Of a stretch of 64,000 nucleotides of DNA, positions 53,241 through 61,830 are shown one piece after another. A program made the position numbers and the translations under genes. The notes beneath the pieces were generated by a model. The model was not told the DNA's origin. It did no database searches and worked only from the letters and a program-made list of their open reading frames with translations. Positions within the stretch are counted from its first letter, which is position 1, and every line of letters begins with the position of its first letter. The DNA is taken from the NCBI GenBank assembly GCA_963849485.1, contig CAWKIF010000156.1:1-64000 (forward strand), written 5' to 3'. Source of the DNA: CAVTWJ01 sp963849485 (lineage in GTDB: Bacteria; Oederibacteriota; Muellerivitia; Muellerivitales; Muellerivitaceae).

Positions 53241-53441
53241 ATGAAATTTAATATCACGCTTGAAAAAGATAATTCCGGTTATTACGTAGCTGAAGTGCCG
53301 GCCTTGCCAGGTTGCCTTTCTCAAGGCAAGACCCGTCGGGAAGCCATTAAGAATATTCATGAAGCCATTGAGGGTTGGATGGAAGTCATGGAATCCAAGC
53401 AAAAGATACATAGGAGCAAGTTGGTCTCGGTAAAGGTCTAG
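53241..53441 (+). CDS. hicB: HicB-like antitoxin
   Basis: 66 residues: KFNITLEKDNSGYYVAEVPALPGCLSQGKTRREAIKNIHEAIEGWM is the HicB partial RNase H-like fold. GGAGG five bases upstream supports the ATG at 53241. No C-terminal DNA-binding domain is present. The stop shares one base with the hicA GTG. Confidence 0.9.
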   Translation: MKFNITLEKDNSGYYVAEVPALPGCLSQGKTRREAIKNIHEAIEGWMEVMESKQKIHRSKLVSVKV

Positions 53442-53659
53442 TGCCCCACCTCAAGCTTTGTTCCGGTTCCCAAACAGTTAAAAAATTTCAAAAAGCCGGT
53501 TGGTCCGCAGCCCGTCAAAAAGGTTCCCATGTCATGATGGTAAAGGATGGGTATTTATGGACATTGTCCATTCCCCAACACAGGGAATTGGGCGAAGGGA
53601 TCTTGAAGAAGCTGTTAAAACAGGCCAATTTAAGCATAGAAGAATTCAACAACTTATAA
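53441..53659 (+). CDS. hicA: HicA-like toxin (mRNA interferase)
   Basis: 72 residues with a dsRBD-like fold: SQTVKKFQKAGWSAARQKGSHVMMVKDG carries the catalytic His in KGSH; the C-terminus GILKKLLKQANLSIEEFNNL is typical. GTG start overlapping the hicB stop by one base. Antitoxin-first order. Appears intact. Confidence 0.9.
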   Translation: MPHLKLCSGSQTVKKFQKAGWSAARQKGSHVMMVKDGYLWTLSIPQHRELGEGILKKLLKQANLSIEEFNNL

Positions 53660-53669
53660 AGTCATTCCA

Positions 53670-53745
53670 TCAAAAACAGCTTTTCTTTGTCCAAAGCCCA
53701 TATGCCAAGCCTTTGAGTCCACCTTGCTCAACAAAAGCGTTTAAG
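53670..53745 (+). pseudogene. Relic of a parE toxin 3' end
   Basis: On the plus strand QLFFVQSPYAK resembles GIFYVQGPNS of the toxin at 50726-51021. After a gap, LLNKSV-stop (53727-53744) corresponds to KLNKRV-stop. The relic is antisense to the last codons of the hydrolase gene. Confidence 0.65.
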
Positions 53746-54749
53746 TTCCCACAATTCAAACTAAGAAGTTTTTTGAGCCCTTCCAGCCATTCCTTGACGA
53801 CGGGGCGTATCTCGGGGCCGACGACAATGCCTAAGTGGCTCACGCCGGGGAGCACCTTCACCCTGGCTTTTGCGCATTGGGATACGAGGGGCGCAAATTG
53901 TTCCGGGTAAAAGACCTCATCTTCGGAGCCCACGGCGACCAGAAGGGGCTGGGTGATGGCCCGCAGGTCTTTTTGATAATCCTCCGGGGCGTAAGAGGTA
54001 TTGAGCCGGTAGGAATAGGCCAGGGTTTCCGTCCCATTGCGGGATTCTTCCGGAAGGTTGAATTCAATCACCTTCAACCCATTGAACCAGCGGATTCCGA
54101 AATGATTGAGCAGGATCAACCCGATGATCCGCCCGACGTTGGGCAGGGCCCAGCCGCCCGAATTGGACCGAAGGGTGGGCGCGTTGTATTGCAAATAGGG
54201 CGCAAAGAGCAGGTAAGCGTCGGCTTGGCACCCATCTTTACTACCGGCGAATCGGACCGCCAGGCCGCCCCCGGAAGAATGGCCGCCGAGGATCAGCATC
54301 CCCGAGGGGTTCTCTTTTCGAACCAGGGCAATAAAATCCGCCAAATCGTCTTCCAATTGCCCGATGTAATCCACATCACCCCGCCTTTTGGGTGAGCGTC
54401 CATGGCCCCGCAAATCCGGGGTGTAGACCTGGGCCAGGCCTTGCGAACTGATAAAGTGGGCTAGGGGCGGAAAGTATTGGCTGTGCCACCCGGAGCCGTG
54501 CAATAAGACGAGGATCTTGTCGGAGACCGAAAGAAATTGCCGGTAATCGAGGGGTTGGCCGTCCCTCGCGGTGAAGGTTTTGATGTTGGGAAGGGTCCGG
54601 TAATCAATGACCATCTCTTTGAAATTCAGGCCCTCTCCGGCGTTGGGTTTCATGGCTCTGCCAAAAAGGATGAGCGCGGCGGCAATAGTGAAATAAACCG
54701 CCAAGGAGATGGGGATGGAGGCAAGGACTCCTAAAATCAACTTTTCCAA
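53670..54749 (-). CDS. Alpha/beta hydrolase, lysophospholipase-like
   Basis: 359 residues. N-terminal membrane helix (LGVLASIPISLAVYFTIAAALILFG), then a serine hydrolase domain: LLHGSGWHSQYFPPLAHFISSQGLAQVYTPDLRGHGRS, nucleophile in GGHSSGGGLAVRFAG, Asp near VGSEDEVFYPEQF and His in GVSHLGIVVG. The last ~27 residues (from NCGNLNAFVEQ) are antisense to the parE relic and are probably not part of the original protein. Substrate unknown. Confidence 0.85.
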   Translation of the reverse strand: MEKLILGVLASIPISLAVYFTIAAALILFGRAMKPNAGEGLNFKEMVIDYRTLPNIKTFTARDGQPLDYRQFLSVSDKILVLLHGSGWHSQYFPPLAHFISSQGLAQVYTPDLRGHGRSPKRRGDVDYIGQLEDDLADFIALVRKENPSGMLILGGHSSGGGLAVRFAGSKDGCQADAYLLFAPYLQYNAPTLRSNSGGWALPNVGRIIGLILLNHFGIRWFNGLKVIEFNLPEESRNGTETLAYSYRLNTSYAPEDYQKDLRAITQPLLVAVGSEDEVFYPEQFAPLVSQCAKARVKVLPGVSHLGIVVGPEIRPVVKEWLEGLKKLLSLNCGNLNAFVEQGGLKGLAYGLWTKKSCF

Positions 54750-54860
54750 TATTGGTCTTTCATGACATCCGTTGTCCCCGGCGTGAATAATTTTAAAACC
54801 ATCAACTTACCCACTCGTTTAATAGTTTTTTCTATTCGGGCTGTCCTGGATGGGAAAAAC

Positions 54861-56117
54861 CTAAAAATTGACGTCCATTCGCGCGCCGGTTTGGGCGATC
54901 TCGCCCGGTAAGTAGAGAGAACCCCCTACCGTACCCCAGGGCGCGGACACATAGACCCGGCCGCTGATGCGATCCGTGAATTGGCAGACCGTGTCCAGGC
55001 GGGAAAGGCCGCTCTGGTCGATGAAATTGAACAGGTTGGTCTCGATAAAGGTAATGTCGGTTAGGCTTCCGGGCCCTCCCAGGTCGATGGCGAGGATGCC
55101 CAATTCGGAAAAGCCCCCGGCTTGGAAATATTCCCCCTCAAAGGTGATGGTGTTGGTATCCCGCTCGGCGTATTTCGTTTCCCAATCCACGCCGGCGCTA
55201 ATGGCGTCCGCCCATCCGCCGCCCATGGTCTGCCCTGCGGCGCCCTCGAAATAGACGTCCAGGTCTCCCAGGGCCTGGGAGATGTCGAAGCCGCCCCGGC
55301 CCAACTGGTCCTTCGGAAACCAGCCCGAGAGGGAGATTTCCCCGCTTCCCAAAAAGCTCCCCCCCGGGTCATAACCCACCTCACCCCGGAAATAGCCACC
55401 GCTGGTGTTTCCCGTCGTGGGGTTCCCCGCCACCCCGGCGGCGTAGAGGTTGGCGGTGCCGGAGGGGATCTGCATCTTGACCATGTCCACCCCGGACCGT
55501 TCGTCGGAGGGCAGGAAAAAGTCGAAGGGCACGGGGTTAAGGAAGTCGGTGGGGTTAATAAACTTGGCCGCGCCGTATTTCACCTTTTGCCGGCCGATGG
55601 TGAAGAAGATCTCGTGGCTGATGTTGGCGGAGATACGCAGTTCCTGAAGGTCGACCTGGAGGTTGTCGCTGGTGCCGTTGCCGAATCCATAGGGGTTGGT
55701 ATAGGAGACATTGCTGGTGTTGCCGCCCGAAAGCCCCGTGGGGTCGTAGAAGGTGCGGATACGGGCGAAGACGCGGGCGTCGTTTTCAAGTTTCGAGTCC
55801 AGGTAGAGAAAGAGCAGGTTGGGGTTGGCGGCGGCGTTGGAGGAAAGGGGCACGCCGTTTTGTATGTAAAAGTCCGCTTCGCTGGAGAGAGTGCCGCCGA
55901 TCTGGAGGTTTTCCGTGGAGGCGGCACTGTTGATCCTCGCCCCCAAAGCCACCGGGTTTTCACCGGCCGCCGGAGCGGCCGTGGGGGGAACGGCCCCGGG
56001 CGTGGCAGTGACAGGGGCACCGCCGAACATATCCTCTTCCGATACCCGGGGTTCGGCACTTAGGATCTTTGTTCCACTCAACAGAAAAATAACCGCTAAA
56101 AAAAATACGGATCTCAT
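54861..56117 (-). CDS. Outer-membrane beta-barrel (porin-like) protein
   Basis: 418 residues: signal peptide (FFLAVIFLLSGTKILSA), Ala/Pro-rich linker (about 35-60), then a barrel of about 350 residues with alternating strands (LQIGGTLSSEADFYIQNG, DLQELRISANISHEIFFTIGRQKVKYG) ending in DVNF. The ISHEIFFTIGRQ...NPTDFLNP segment is like alginate-export/DUF1302-type porins. It is the distal gene of the envelope cluster at 54.8-61.6 kb. Confidence 0.8.
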   Translation of the reverse strand: MRSVFFLAVIFLLSGTKILSAEPRVSEEDMFGGAPVTATPGAVPPTAAPAAGENPVALGARINSAASTENLQIGGTLSSEADFYIQNGVPLSSNAAANPNLLFLYLDSKLENDARVFARIRTFYDPTGLSGGNTSNVSYTNPYGFGNGTSDNLQVDLQELRISANISHEIFFTIGRQKVKYGAAKFINPTDFLNPVPFDFFLPSDERSGVDMVKMQIPSGTANLYAAGVAGNPTTGNTSGGYFRGEVGYDPGGSFLGSGEISLSGWFPKDQLGRGGFDISQALGDLDVYFEGAAGQTMGGGWADAISAGVDWETKYAERDTNTITFEGEYFQAGGFSELGILAIDLGGPGSLTDITFIETNLFNFIDQSGLSRLDTVCQFTDRISGRVYVSAPWGTVGGSLYLPGEIAQTGARMDVNF

Positions 56118-56141
56118 CTTTTTTTCCTAAATTCCTAGGTT

Positions 56142-56255
56142 TGTCATTGCGAGGAGCTACCCCAAGTTGGGGGTATAAGACTATTTCAAGTCAACCTCGA
56201 ACACCCACCATGAACTTGGATTGCTTCTCTGCCAAGTTCGCGGCTCGCAATGACA
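56142..56255. repeat. TCATTGCGAG-type inverted repeat
   Basis: TGTCATTGCGAG (56142-56153) and CTCGCAATGACA (56244-56255) are perfect 12-base inverted copies about 90 bases apart, with GATTGCTTCTCTGCC inside. Repeats of this look are scattered in many genomes. It fills the gap between barrel and LolA-like genes; a further short repeat (AACTGCGAACTGCGG) follows at 56265-56280. Confidence 0.8.
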
Positions 56256-56294
56256 TCATACTGCCAACTGCGAACTGCGGTCTGTGATCTGATT

Positions 56295-57092
56295 TTACCT
56301 GCTTTTCGTCTCCAGCCAGGCCTTCGTGAACATGTTCTCCGGCAGGGGCGACAGGTCCACCGACTGGATGATCACCAGGGTGGAATTGGCCTTGTCAATC
56401 TCGTCATAAATGCGGATTTCCTTGGGGAACCATTGATCGGCCTTCTTGCTTTCACTGTAAATCTTATCCCATTTGGGGTCGTAGCTGGTTCGCATGAGCC
56501 GCCCGGAAAGGGCAAAATCCTGCCGTTTTAAATAGTTGCCCGTGGCCTCATCCACCCAGAATTCCACGATCGGATAGGCCAGATCCTGACCGGGTTTTCC
56601 CGTAAGCTTCAAGTGCCAGACCGTGAAGGTGCCCAGCTTTTCCTCGCCCACGAACGCGGGGTCGTACTCGACCGCCAGGTTCGACTGGTCGAAATCTTCC
56701 CGGCGGGAGTCGGTGCCCCCGATGCGTTCCCGGTCGGTTCTCCTCTCCCACTTGCCCACCGTGGGGTCGTAGTACCAGAGGTTCCGGTCTACCCGCAGGT
56801 AACCCTTCCCAGCCTCTGTCTTGGGTTTGGTGAAGAGGATCATGAGCTTTTGATCCGCGTCCCGGCGATAGACCAGGCCCTCGCGCGCCACGTCGGGCTT
56901 ATCCTTTTCGTGCTGTTCCAAATAAATAAGGGCCTTGTAGTCGGCCCCGCTTCGAATTCGGGTGTCGATCCCCTTGAGGACGTTGACGATCTCGTCCAGG
57001 GAGAGCGTCCCCGCGAAGGACAGCCCGGGCAAAATCATTAAGACAACAGCTAAAACAACGCCGATTCCACCGCCAAGGCGCCAAGACGCCAT
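56295..57092 (-). CDS. Outer-membrane lipoprotein-sorting (LolA-like) protein
   Basis: 265 residues from the ATG at 57092. Signal peptide GIGVVLAVVLMILPGLSFAG, then the long LolA-like family: ADYKALIYLEQHEKDKPDVAREGLVYRRD, LMILFTKPKTEAGKGYLRVDRNLWYYDPTVGKWERR, DFDQSNLAVEYDP. These are often encoded next to FtsX-type permeases. The start codon and first eight residues (MASWRLGGG) lie in a repeat arm. An alternative start at 57224 adds 44 residues but would have no good signal peptide. Confidence 0.82.
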   Translation of the reverse strand: MASWRLGGGIGVVLAVVLMILPGLSFAGTLSLDEIVNVLKGIDTRIRSGADYKALIYLEQHEKDKPDVAREGLVYRRDADQKLMILFTKPKTEAGKGYLRVDRNLWYYDPTVGKWERRTDRERIGGTDSRREDFDQSNLAVEYDPAFVGEEKLGTFTVWHLKLTGKPGQDLAYPIVEFWVDEATGNYLKRQDFALSGRLMRTSYDPKWDKIYSESKKADQWFPKEIRIYDEIDKANSTLVIIQSVDLSPLPENMFTKAWLETKSR

Positions 57093-57297
57093 GCCAGCCT
57101 TCCTTAATGGTTTTAAACGAGGTCGGTATTGTACCGATTCCCCTATTGGCTTTAAAGAGAATCGGCACAAGAACGGCGTAACATTAACTTTTAAAAAATA
57201 CCTAATCACGTTTATTTTTTTCATTCCTTCATCCTTTACGATTTACGGTGTTATTCATCCTAATCTTTCTTGGCGCCTTGGCGTCTTGGCGGTGAAT
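57065..57297. repeat. Dispersed repeat, GC-rich facing pair
   Basis: Left arm 57065-57090 (CCACCGCCAAGGCGCCAAGA...) and right arm 57267-57297 (TTCTTGGCGCCTTGGCGTCT...) are 176 bases apart. The left arm overlaps the start of the LolA-like gene; the right arm is 12 bases from the end of the upstream permease gene. Confidence 0.85.
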
Positions 57298-57308
57298 CTC
57301 TTCCCTGT

Positions 57309-58610
57309 TTATCCTATTTGGCTCATGGCCGTGACGGGTTTCATCCGGGCGGCTCTGAACGAGGGTATCAGCGAAATCAACGTGCAACAAAGCGTAATCA
57401 CCAGGGCCCCCCCGATAACTCTCGCCGGTTCCAGCTCGAAGCGGAGGGTGGAAGACATGGTGAAAAACTGCGCCCCTTCGGGCACCGGCAGGCGCAGGAC
57501 GTCCAAAAAGAGCGCCCCCAGGCAGCCCAGGCAGGCCCCCGCAGCCGTTCCCATGGTCCCCAGGAAGAAGGCCTCCAGCACGAACATCAACATCACCGAA
57601 TAGCGCTGCATGCCGATGGCGCGAAGCGTCCCGATCTCCCGGGTGCGCTCGCGGATGGCAATCCAGAGGGTGTTCATGATTCCGACGGCGATGATGACCA
57701 GGAGCACAGAGGTCAGTAGGAAGCTCAAGCCGTCGATAGCCTTGAGGGTCCAGGAGGCGTAGCTGATCTCATCCTCCCAGTTGGTGATATCCAGCTTTTG
57801 TCCTGTCCAGTCTTCCCGGTCCACATCCTGGAACTTCATCCAGAAGGCCTTGCTCGAGTAGTCCATCAGGGTGTAGCCCGCGTCCGTCAGGGCCTTGCGC
57901 AGAATCTCCATGTCTTTCGGGATGCTTTTCATGTTTTTCAGGTAAATCTGGATGACCCCGGTGGTGGTAGCGTTCAGCTGGTAGAGCTGGCAAAGGGTGT
58001 CCTGGGGCACGAACACGTTCCAGGAGGTCATGAGCCCCATATCTTCCGCCACCCCGCACACCCGCACGTCCACCGTGTTGTTGACGCCCCGGTCGGTCAG
58101 CACCGAGAAAACCATGCTGTCCCCGGTCTTGACCTTAAACTTCTTGGCCTGGCTGGCGAAAATCAGCACGTTGCCCGGCTTGGCCAGGTCGTTCAGGTTG
58201 CCTTCCTTCATTTTCAAGATCTTAGGCAGCCCGGGCTCGTGGGCCAAATCAACCCCCGCGATCCCCACCTGCATGCTGGCGTCCTCGGAAACCAGTCGCG
58301 CCCAGCCCCGGCCCCGGGCCGTCACGTAATCCACGTCCGGCAGGGCCTTTTCCACGACCGCCTGGACCTTCTTGTAGTCGGTCACCAGGGGATTGCCCTG
58401 GCCCGCGGTCACCTTGTAAAAACCGCCCACATTGATATGGCCGGTGGAGACGGTGGTCGCGGCATCCAGCATGGTCTTCTTGACCCCCGAGGAAAGGCAT
58501 CCCAGGAAGACCAGAAGGGCCGTCACCCCGGCGATTGCCCCGCCCAAGAGGAGCGTCCGGCGCCGGTGGGTCAAGAGGTTGCGGAATGCGATGAGCAGTA
58601 GTTGTTTCAT
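57309..58610 (-). CDS. ABC permease, FtsX/MacB/LolC type (first)
   Basis: 433 residues: one N-terminal membrane helix after LIAFRNLLTHRRRTLLLGGAI, a periplasmic domain of about 230 residues (GHINVGGFYKVTAGQGNPLVTDYKKV...), and three C-terminal helices with REIGTLRAIGMQRYSVMLMFVLEAFFLG, the FtsX coupling region. The start at 58610 follows the repeat pair. It would pair with the 691-residue permease and the ATPase. Confidence 0.9.
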   Translation of the reverse strand: MKQLLLIAFRNLLTHRRRTLLLGGAIAGVTALLVFLGCLSSGVKKTMLDAATTVSTGHINVGGFYKVTAGQGNPLVTDYKKVQAVVEKALPDVDYVTARGRGWARLVSEDASMQVGIAGVDLAHEPGLPKILKMKEGNLNDLAKPGNVLIFASQAKKFKVKTGDSMVFSVLTDRGVNNTVDVRVCGVAEDMGLMTSWNVFVPQDTLCQLYQLNATTTGVIQIYLKNMKSIPKDMEILRKALTDAGYTLMDYSSKAFWMKFQDVDREDWTGQKLDITNWEDEISYASWTLKAIDGLSFLLTSVLLVIIAVGIMNTLWIAIRERTREIGTLRAIGMQRYSVMLMFVLEAFFLGTMGTAAGACLGCLGALFLDVLRLPVPEGAQFFTMSSTLRFELEPARVIGGALVITLCCTLISLIPSFRAARMKPVTAMSQIG

Positions 58611-58613
58611 TTC

Positions 58614-58785
58614 AAACCACCAAAGGCAAACCAACTTCCAACACAAAGGCACGAAGGCACCAAGAAAGAAAATATATTTCCGTTTAAAAAGGCTCTTTCA
58701 AATATTTCAATTTCATTCTTTGGGCTAAATGGTTTCAACCATACTTTTCTTACTTTGAGTCTTTGTGTCTTCGTGTTGGACTTGG
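58614..58785. repeat. Dispersed repeat, long facing pair
   Basis: Left arm 58614-58668 contains CCAACACAAAGGCACGAAGG and CACCAAGAAAG; right arm 58747-58785 contains TCTTTGTGTCTTCGTGTTGG. They face each other across 78 bases and occupy nearly the whole gap between the two permease genes. Confidence 0.8.
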
Positions 58786-58798
58786 ATTGTTTTTTCAT

Positions 58799-60874
58799 TT
58801 AATCCTCCGAGGCCATGGCTTGAATGGGCGACACCTGCGTCGCCATCACCGCCGGGTAAAGGGCAGAAAGGGTGGTCACCCCCAGCACCACGAAAAAGGC
58901 TCCGACCAGGCTGCCCGCGCTCAGGCCGGGGAAAAGACGGGGGCCTGAAAAAAAGAAATACAGGAATTCGTTGCCCGCGGGCACACCCGAGTGCCCCAGG
59001 AGCATCACCAAGCCGCTTCCTAATGCCGCCCCGACGGTGCCAAAAACCCAGCCTAAGACCATGGTCTCCGTCAGCACCATGGCCAGCACGAAGCTTTTCC
59101 TCGCCCCGATCGCCCGCATGGTGCCGATTTCCCTGACCCTCTGCAGGGTGGCCATCACGACCGCGTTGTTGATGATGACCAGGGCCACCACGAAAATGAT
59201 GGCGGTGGCGAAATAGAGGATCATCTTGGCAACGAAAACGAACTGGCCCAGGTTGCCCGAGGCCTTCTGCCAGTCGATGACTTTGAGCCCCAGGTTTTGC
59301 TTGTCGGAGATAGCCTGGAGTTCCTTCATGGTTTGCTTCAGTTGGGAGGGGTCCTTCAACAGGATCGCGGCCCCCATGGCCATGCCCTTGTCGATTTCTT
59401 CCTGGCTGTAGGTCTGGGCGAAGAGGTCGACCCGCTTCACCTTCAGCCCGCCCAACTCGGCCTGGTCGTTGATGGGCTTGGCCTGGGTCGTCTCCACCTC
59501 GCTCTTGCCCCCGAACAGGTCGGCCTCGGCCTGGTCCCGGGGCACATAGGAGGCCCCCGCCGCCTTTTCCAGAGTCTTGGTTTCCGCCAGCTTGTCCGGG
59601 GTCACGTAGCCGTAAAGGTCGCGGAAGCTCATCAGGTCCATCAGGCTCAAGGAACCGGCGACCCCCGATTTTTCCAGGCCCTTGAATTGGAAGGTCCCGT
59701 AGATTTTGAGGTTCACGGCCTCCACATAGCCCGACTTGGTGTAGGTCTTGATGGTCAAGGTGTCGCCCGGGTGGAGGCGGTAAAGCTCGAGCATGGGCGC
59801 CATCTGGCCGTAGAAGAACTTATAGCGGTCTGCGAAATTGGCGTCGTTGGTGTCGAAGAAAAGGGCCAGCAGTTTGGGGATTTCGGTTTCCTTGGAGCCC
59901 AGGTAATTCTGCAACAGGGACACCATTTGGCCGTGGGAAAGGGGGTCCAACTGCAGTTCGATTTCGCGGGTCTGGGCCCGGTTTTGCTTCACCAGCTCCC
60001 GCAGGTCCGGGTCGGAGGAAATTTTCTTGTTCTTTTCCGTCACCGCCTCGTGGATCTGGTCCATGCGGTAGGCGGCCTTGAGCTTGAACTGAGTCTCGTA
60101 GACGTATTTGGAAAGCAGCATGCCCCGGTGCCCCTTGGGCACAGCGGTTCCGTCCACGATCTCGGCGCGGTCGAAGGACTGCATATAGGTGTCCAGGTCC
60201 GTCCCCACGTAGGAAAGGAAGATCTGGTCGGAGTCGGGGACCAGGTAGGCGATCTTGTTTTCCAAAAATTCCAGGTGGTTCAGGGGGTCCCGGTCGAAGC
60301 TTTTCCAAAAGCTGTCGGAAGCGGCAACAGCCAGGTCCTTGTAGGATTGCGGGTCCACCGCCCCCTTCACCGCGATCCGGTCGATCTTTGACATGTCGGT
60401 TTGGATGACGGAGACGATCTGCCGCACGTGCGCCTTGAGGCTCTCGATCTTTTCCTTGGGAAGCTTTTTGGTGCCATTCTCGGCGTTACGGAGTTTTTCC
60501 AGCACCTGGTCGATGGTATTGCCGTAGACCACGATGGCGGTGTTGATGCCTTCGGGCACCACCTTCGCCACGTTGGGATGGGTTTCCAGGGGTCCCTTGA
60601 TCTTTGAAAAGTCGGGGATGGGGTCGAGATCGGGGATCTGCCAGGTCTCAAAAAGGGCGGGGGTGTCCTTGGACGTTGCCTGGTACACTTGCGCGTTTCC
60701 GGCCACCGACCCGATGATGCTTCGGCTCATGCCCTTGTCCATGCTGTCCACGAAGGATCCGCCCACGACGAAAAACAAGGTCCCGGCCAAAATGATGAGG
60801 CCGATAACCACGTTCAGGAAGTGGGAAAAGATATTGCGGAATGAGATTTGAAGAAGAAGCAGGAACCCGCTCAT
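58799..60874 (-). CDS. ABC permease, FtsX/MacB type, large periplasmic domain (second)
   Basis: 691 residues. TM1 (VVIGLIILAGTLFFVVGGSF, about 24-43), an unusually large periplasmic region of about 500 residues, and three C-terminal helices with VREIGTMRAIGARKSFVLAMVLTETMVLG. The periplasmic part includes charged helical stretches (TEKNKKISSDPDLRELVKQNRAQTREIEL). It may be the larger half of a heterodimeric LolCE-like transporter. The ATG shares one base with the ATPase stop. Confidence 0.9.
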   Translation of the reverse strand: MSGFLLLLQISFRNIFSHFLNVVIGLIILAGTLFFVVGGSFVDSMDKGMSRSIIGSVAGNAQVYQATSKDTPALFETWQIPDLDPIPDFSKIKGPLETHPNVAKVVPEGINTAIVVYGNTIDQVLEKLRNAENGTKKLPKEKIESLKAHVRQIVSVIQTDMSKIDRIAVKGAVDPQSYKDLAVAASDSFWKSFDRDPLNHLEFLENKIAYLVPDSDQIFLSYVGTDLDTYMQSFDRAEIVDGTAVPKGHRGMLLSKYVYETQFKLKAAYRMDQIHEAVTEKNKKISSDPDLRELVKQNRAQTREIELQLDPLSHGQMVSLLQNYLGSKETEIPKLLALFFDTNDANFADRYKFFYGQMAPMLELYRLHPGDTLTIKTYTKSGYVEAVNLKIYGTFQFKGLEKSGVAGSLSLMDLMSFRDLYGYVTPDKLAETKTLEKAAGASYVPRDQAEADLFGGKSEVETTQAKPINDQAELGGLKVKRVDLFAQTYSQEEIDKGMAMGAAILLKDPSQLKQTMKELQAISDKQNLGLKVIDWQKASGNLGQFVFVAKMILYFATAIIFVVALVIINNAVVMATLQRVREIGTMRAIGARKSFVLAMVLTETMVLGWVFGTVGAALGSGLVMLLGHSGVPAGNEFLYFFFSGPRLFPGLSAGSLVGAFFVVLGVTTLSALYPAVMATQVSPIQAMASED

Positions 60875-61599
60875 CAATGGGCCCCCGCGCCGACGGCCTT
60901 GCCGTTCACTATCGTTCCGTCCGCGAGACGAATCACGGAATTGGCGTGCGACATGACCTTGGCGTCGTGGGTGGAAAAGATGAAGGTGGTTTTTTCCACC
61001 CGGTTCATTTCCTTCATCAAATCGATGATATTTTCGCCCGTCACCGAGTCCAGGTTGGCGGTCGGCTCATCCGCCAAAACGATCTTGGGCCGGGTCACCA
61101 GGGCCCGGGCGATGGCCACCCTTTGCCGCTGCCCGCCGGAGAGCTCGCTGGGCCGGTGCTGGGTGTGCTTGTCCAACCCCACCTTTTCCATCAGCTCGTC
61201 CACCCGTTTGGCCCGTTCTTCTTTCGTGAATTTACGCTGAAGAAGGAGGGGAAACTCCACATTCTGGAACACGCTCAAGACCGGCACTAGGTTGAAGCTT
61301 TGGAAGATGAAGCCTAGGGTGTTCAGGCGCAGATCAGTCAGCCGGTGGTCGTTCAGGCTTTTGGTATTGTGTCCGTCGATCAGGACGGTTCCCGAGGTAG
61401 CCACATCCACACAGCCAATCAGGTTCAAAAGGGTGGTTTTTCCTGACCCTGAGGGACCGACGATGGAAAGAAAATCACCCGGGGCCACCGTAAGACTGAC
61501 CCCCCGAAGAGCCGGAACCACCACCTTGTCGAGGGGATATTCCTTGTAAACATCCTGGATGGAAACGATGGACGCACCCTTTTCAGTGTTATTCGGCAT
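60874..61599 (-). CDS. ABC ATPase, LolD/MacB type
   Basis: 241 residues. Walker A VGPSGSGKTTLLNLIG, Q-loop IFQSFNLVPVLSV, signature LSGGQRQRVAIARAL, Walker B IVLADEPTANLDS, H-loop FIFSTHDAKVM. FNLVPVLSVFQNVEFPLLL is characteristic of the LolD/MacB/FtsE group. GGGAG supports the start at 61599; in-frame ATGs at 61650 and 61692 are less likely. It heads the ATPase-permease-permease-carrier-barrel cluster. Confidence 0.94.
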   Translation of the reverse strand: MPNNTEKGASIVSIQDVYKEYPLDKVVVPALRGVSLTVAPGDFLSIVGPSGSGKTTLLNLIGCVDVATSGTVLIDGHNTKSLNDHRLTDLRLNTLGFIFQSFNLVPVLSVFQNVEFPLLLQRKFTKEERAKRVDELMEKVGLDKHTQHRPSELSGGQRQRVAIARALVTRPKIVLADEPTANLDSVTGENIIDLMKEMNRVEKTTFIFSTHDAKVMSHANSVIRLADGTIVNGKAVGAGAH

Positions 61600-61774
61600 T
61601 TTCTTTCTCCCATAAAGGTCAGATTTTTTTGATTTGATTTTCGCCGCCATGCTGGACGGCCCCTGTTTTCGGCGAATGGTTCGTGTCGGCATAAAGTCTC
61701 CCCTGTCCCTGGATAGATCCGCCCAGGGATGTTTTCGTCTATTGATTGGATGGAAATCTAAAGGAGACCTGCGT

Positions 61775-61824
61775 AAAAACCAAGGGGCAATTCATTTCAT
61801 TCAAATGAATTATTTGCCCTTTTT
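61775..61824 (-). terminator. Probable bidirectional terminator after the LacI-type gene
   Basis: Stem GGGGCAA...TTCATTT with AAATGAA...TTGCCC (61784-61819, one bulge), bordered by five Ts on the plus strand (61820-61824) and five on the minus strand (61775-61779). It follows the sensor gene by seven bases; the rest of the gap to 61599 holds nothing evident. Confidence 0.65.
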
Positions 61825-61830
61825 CATTCC

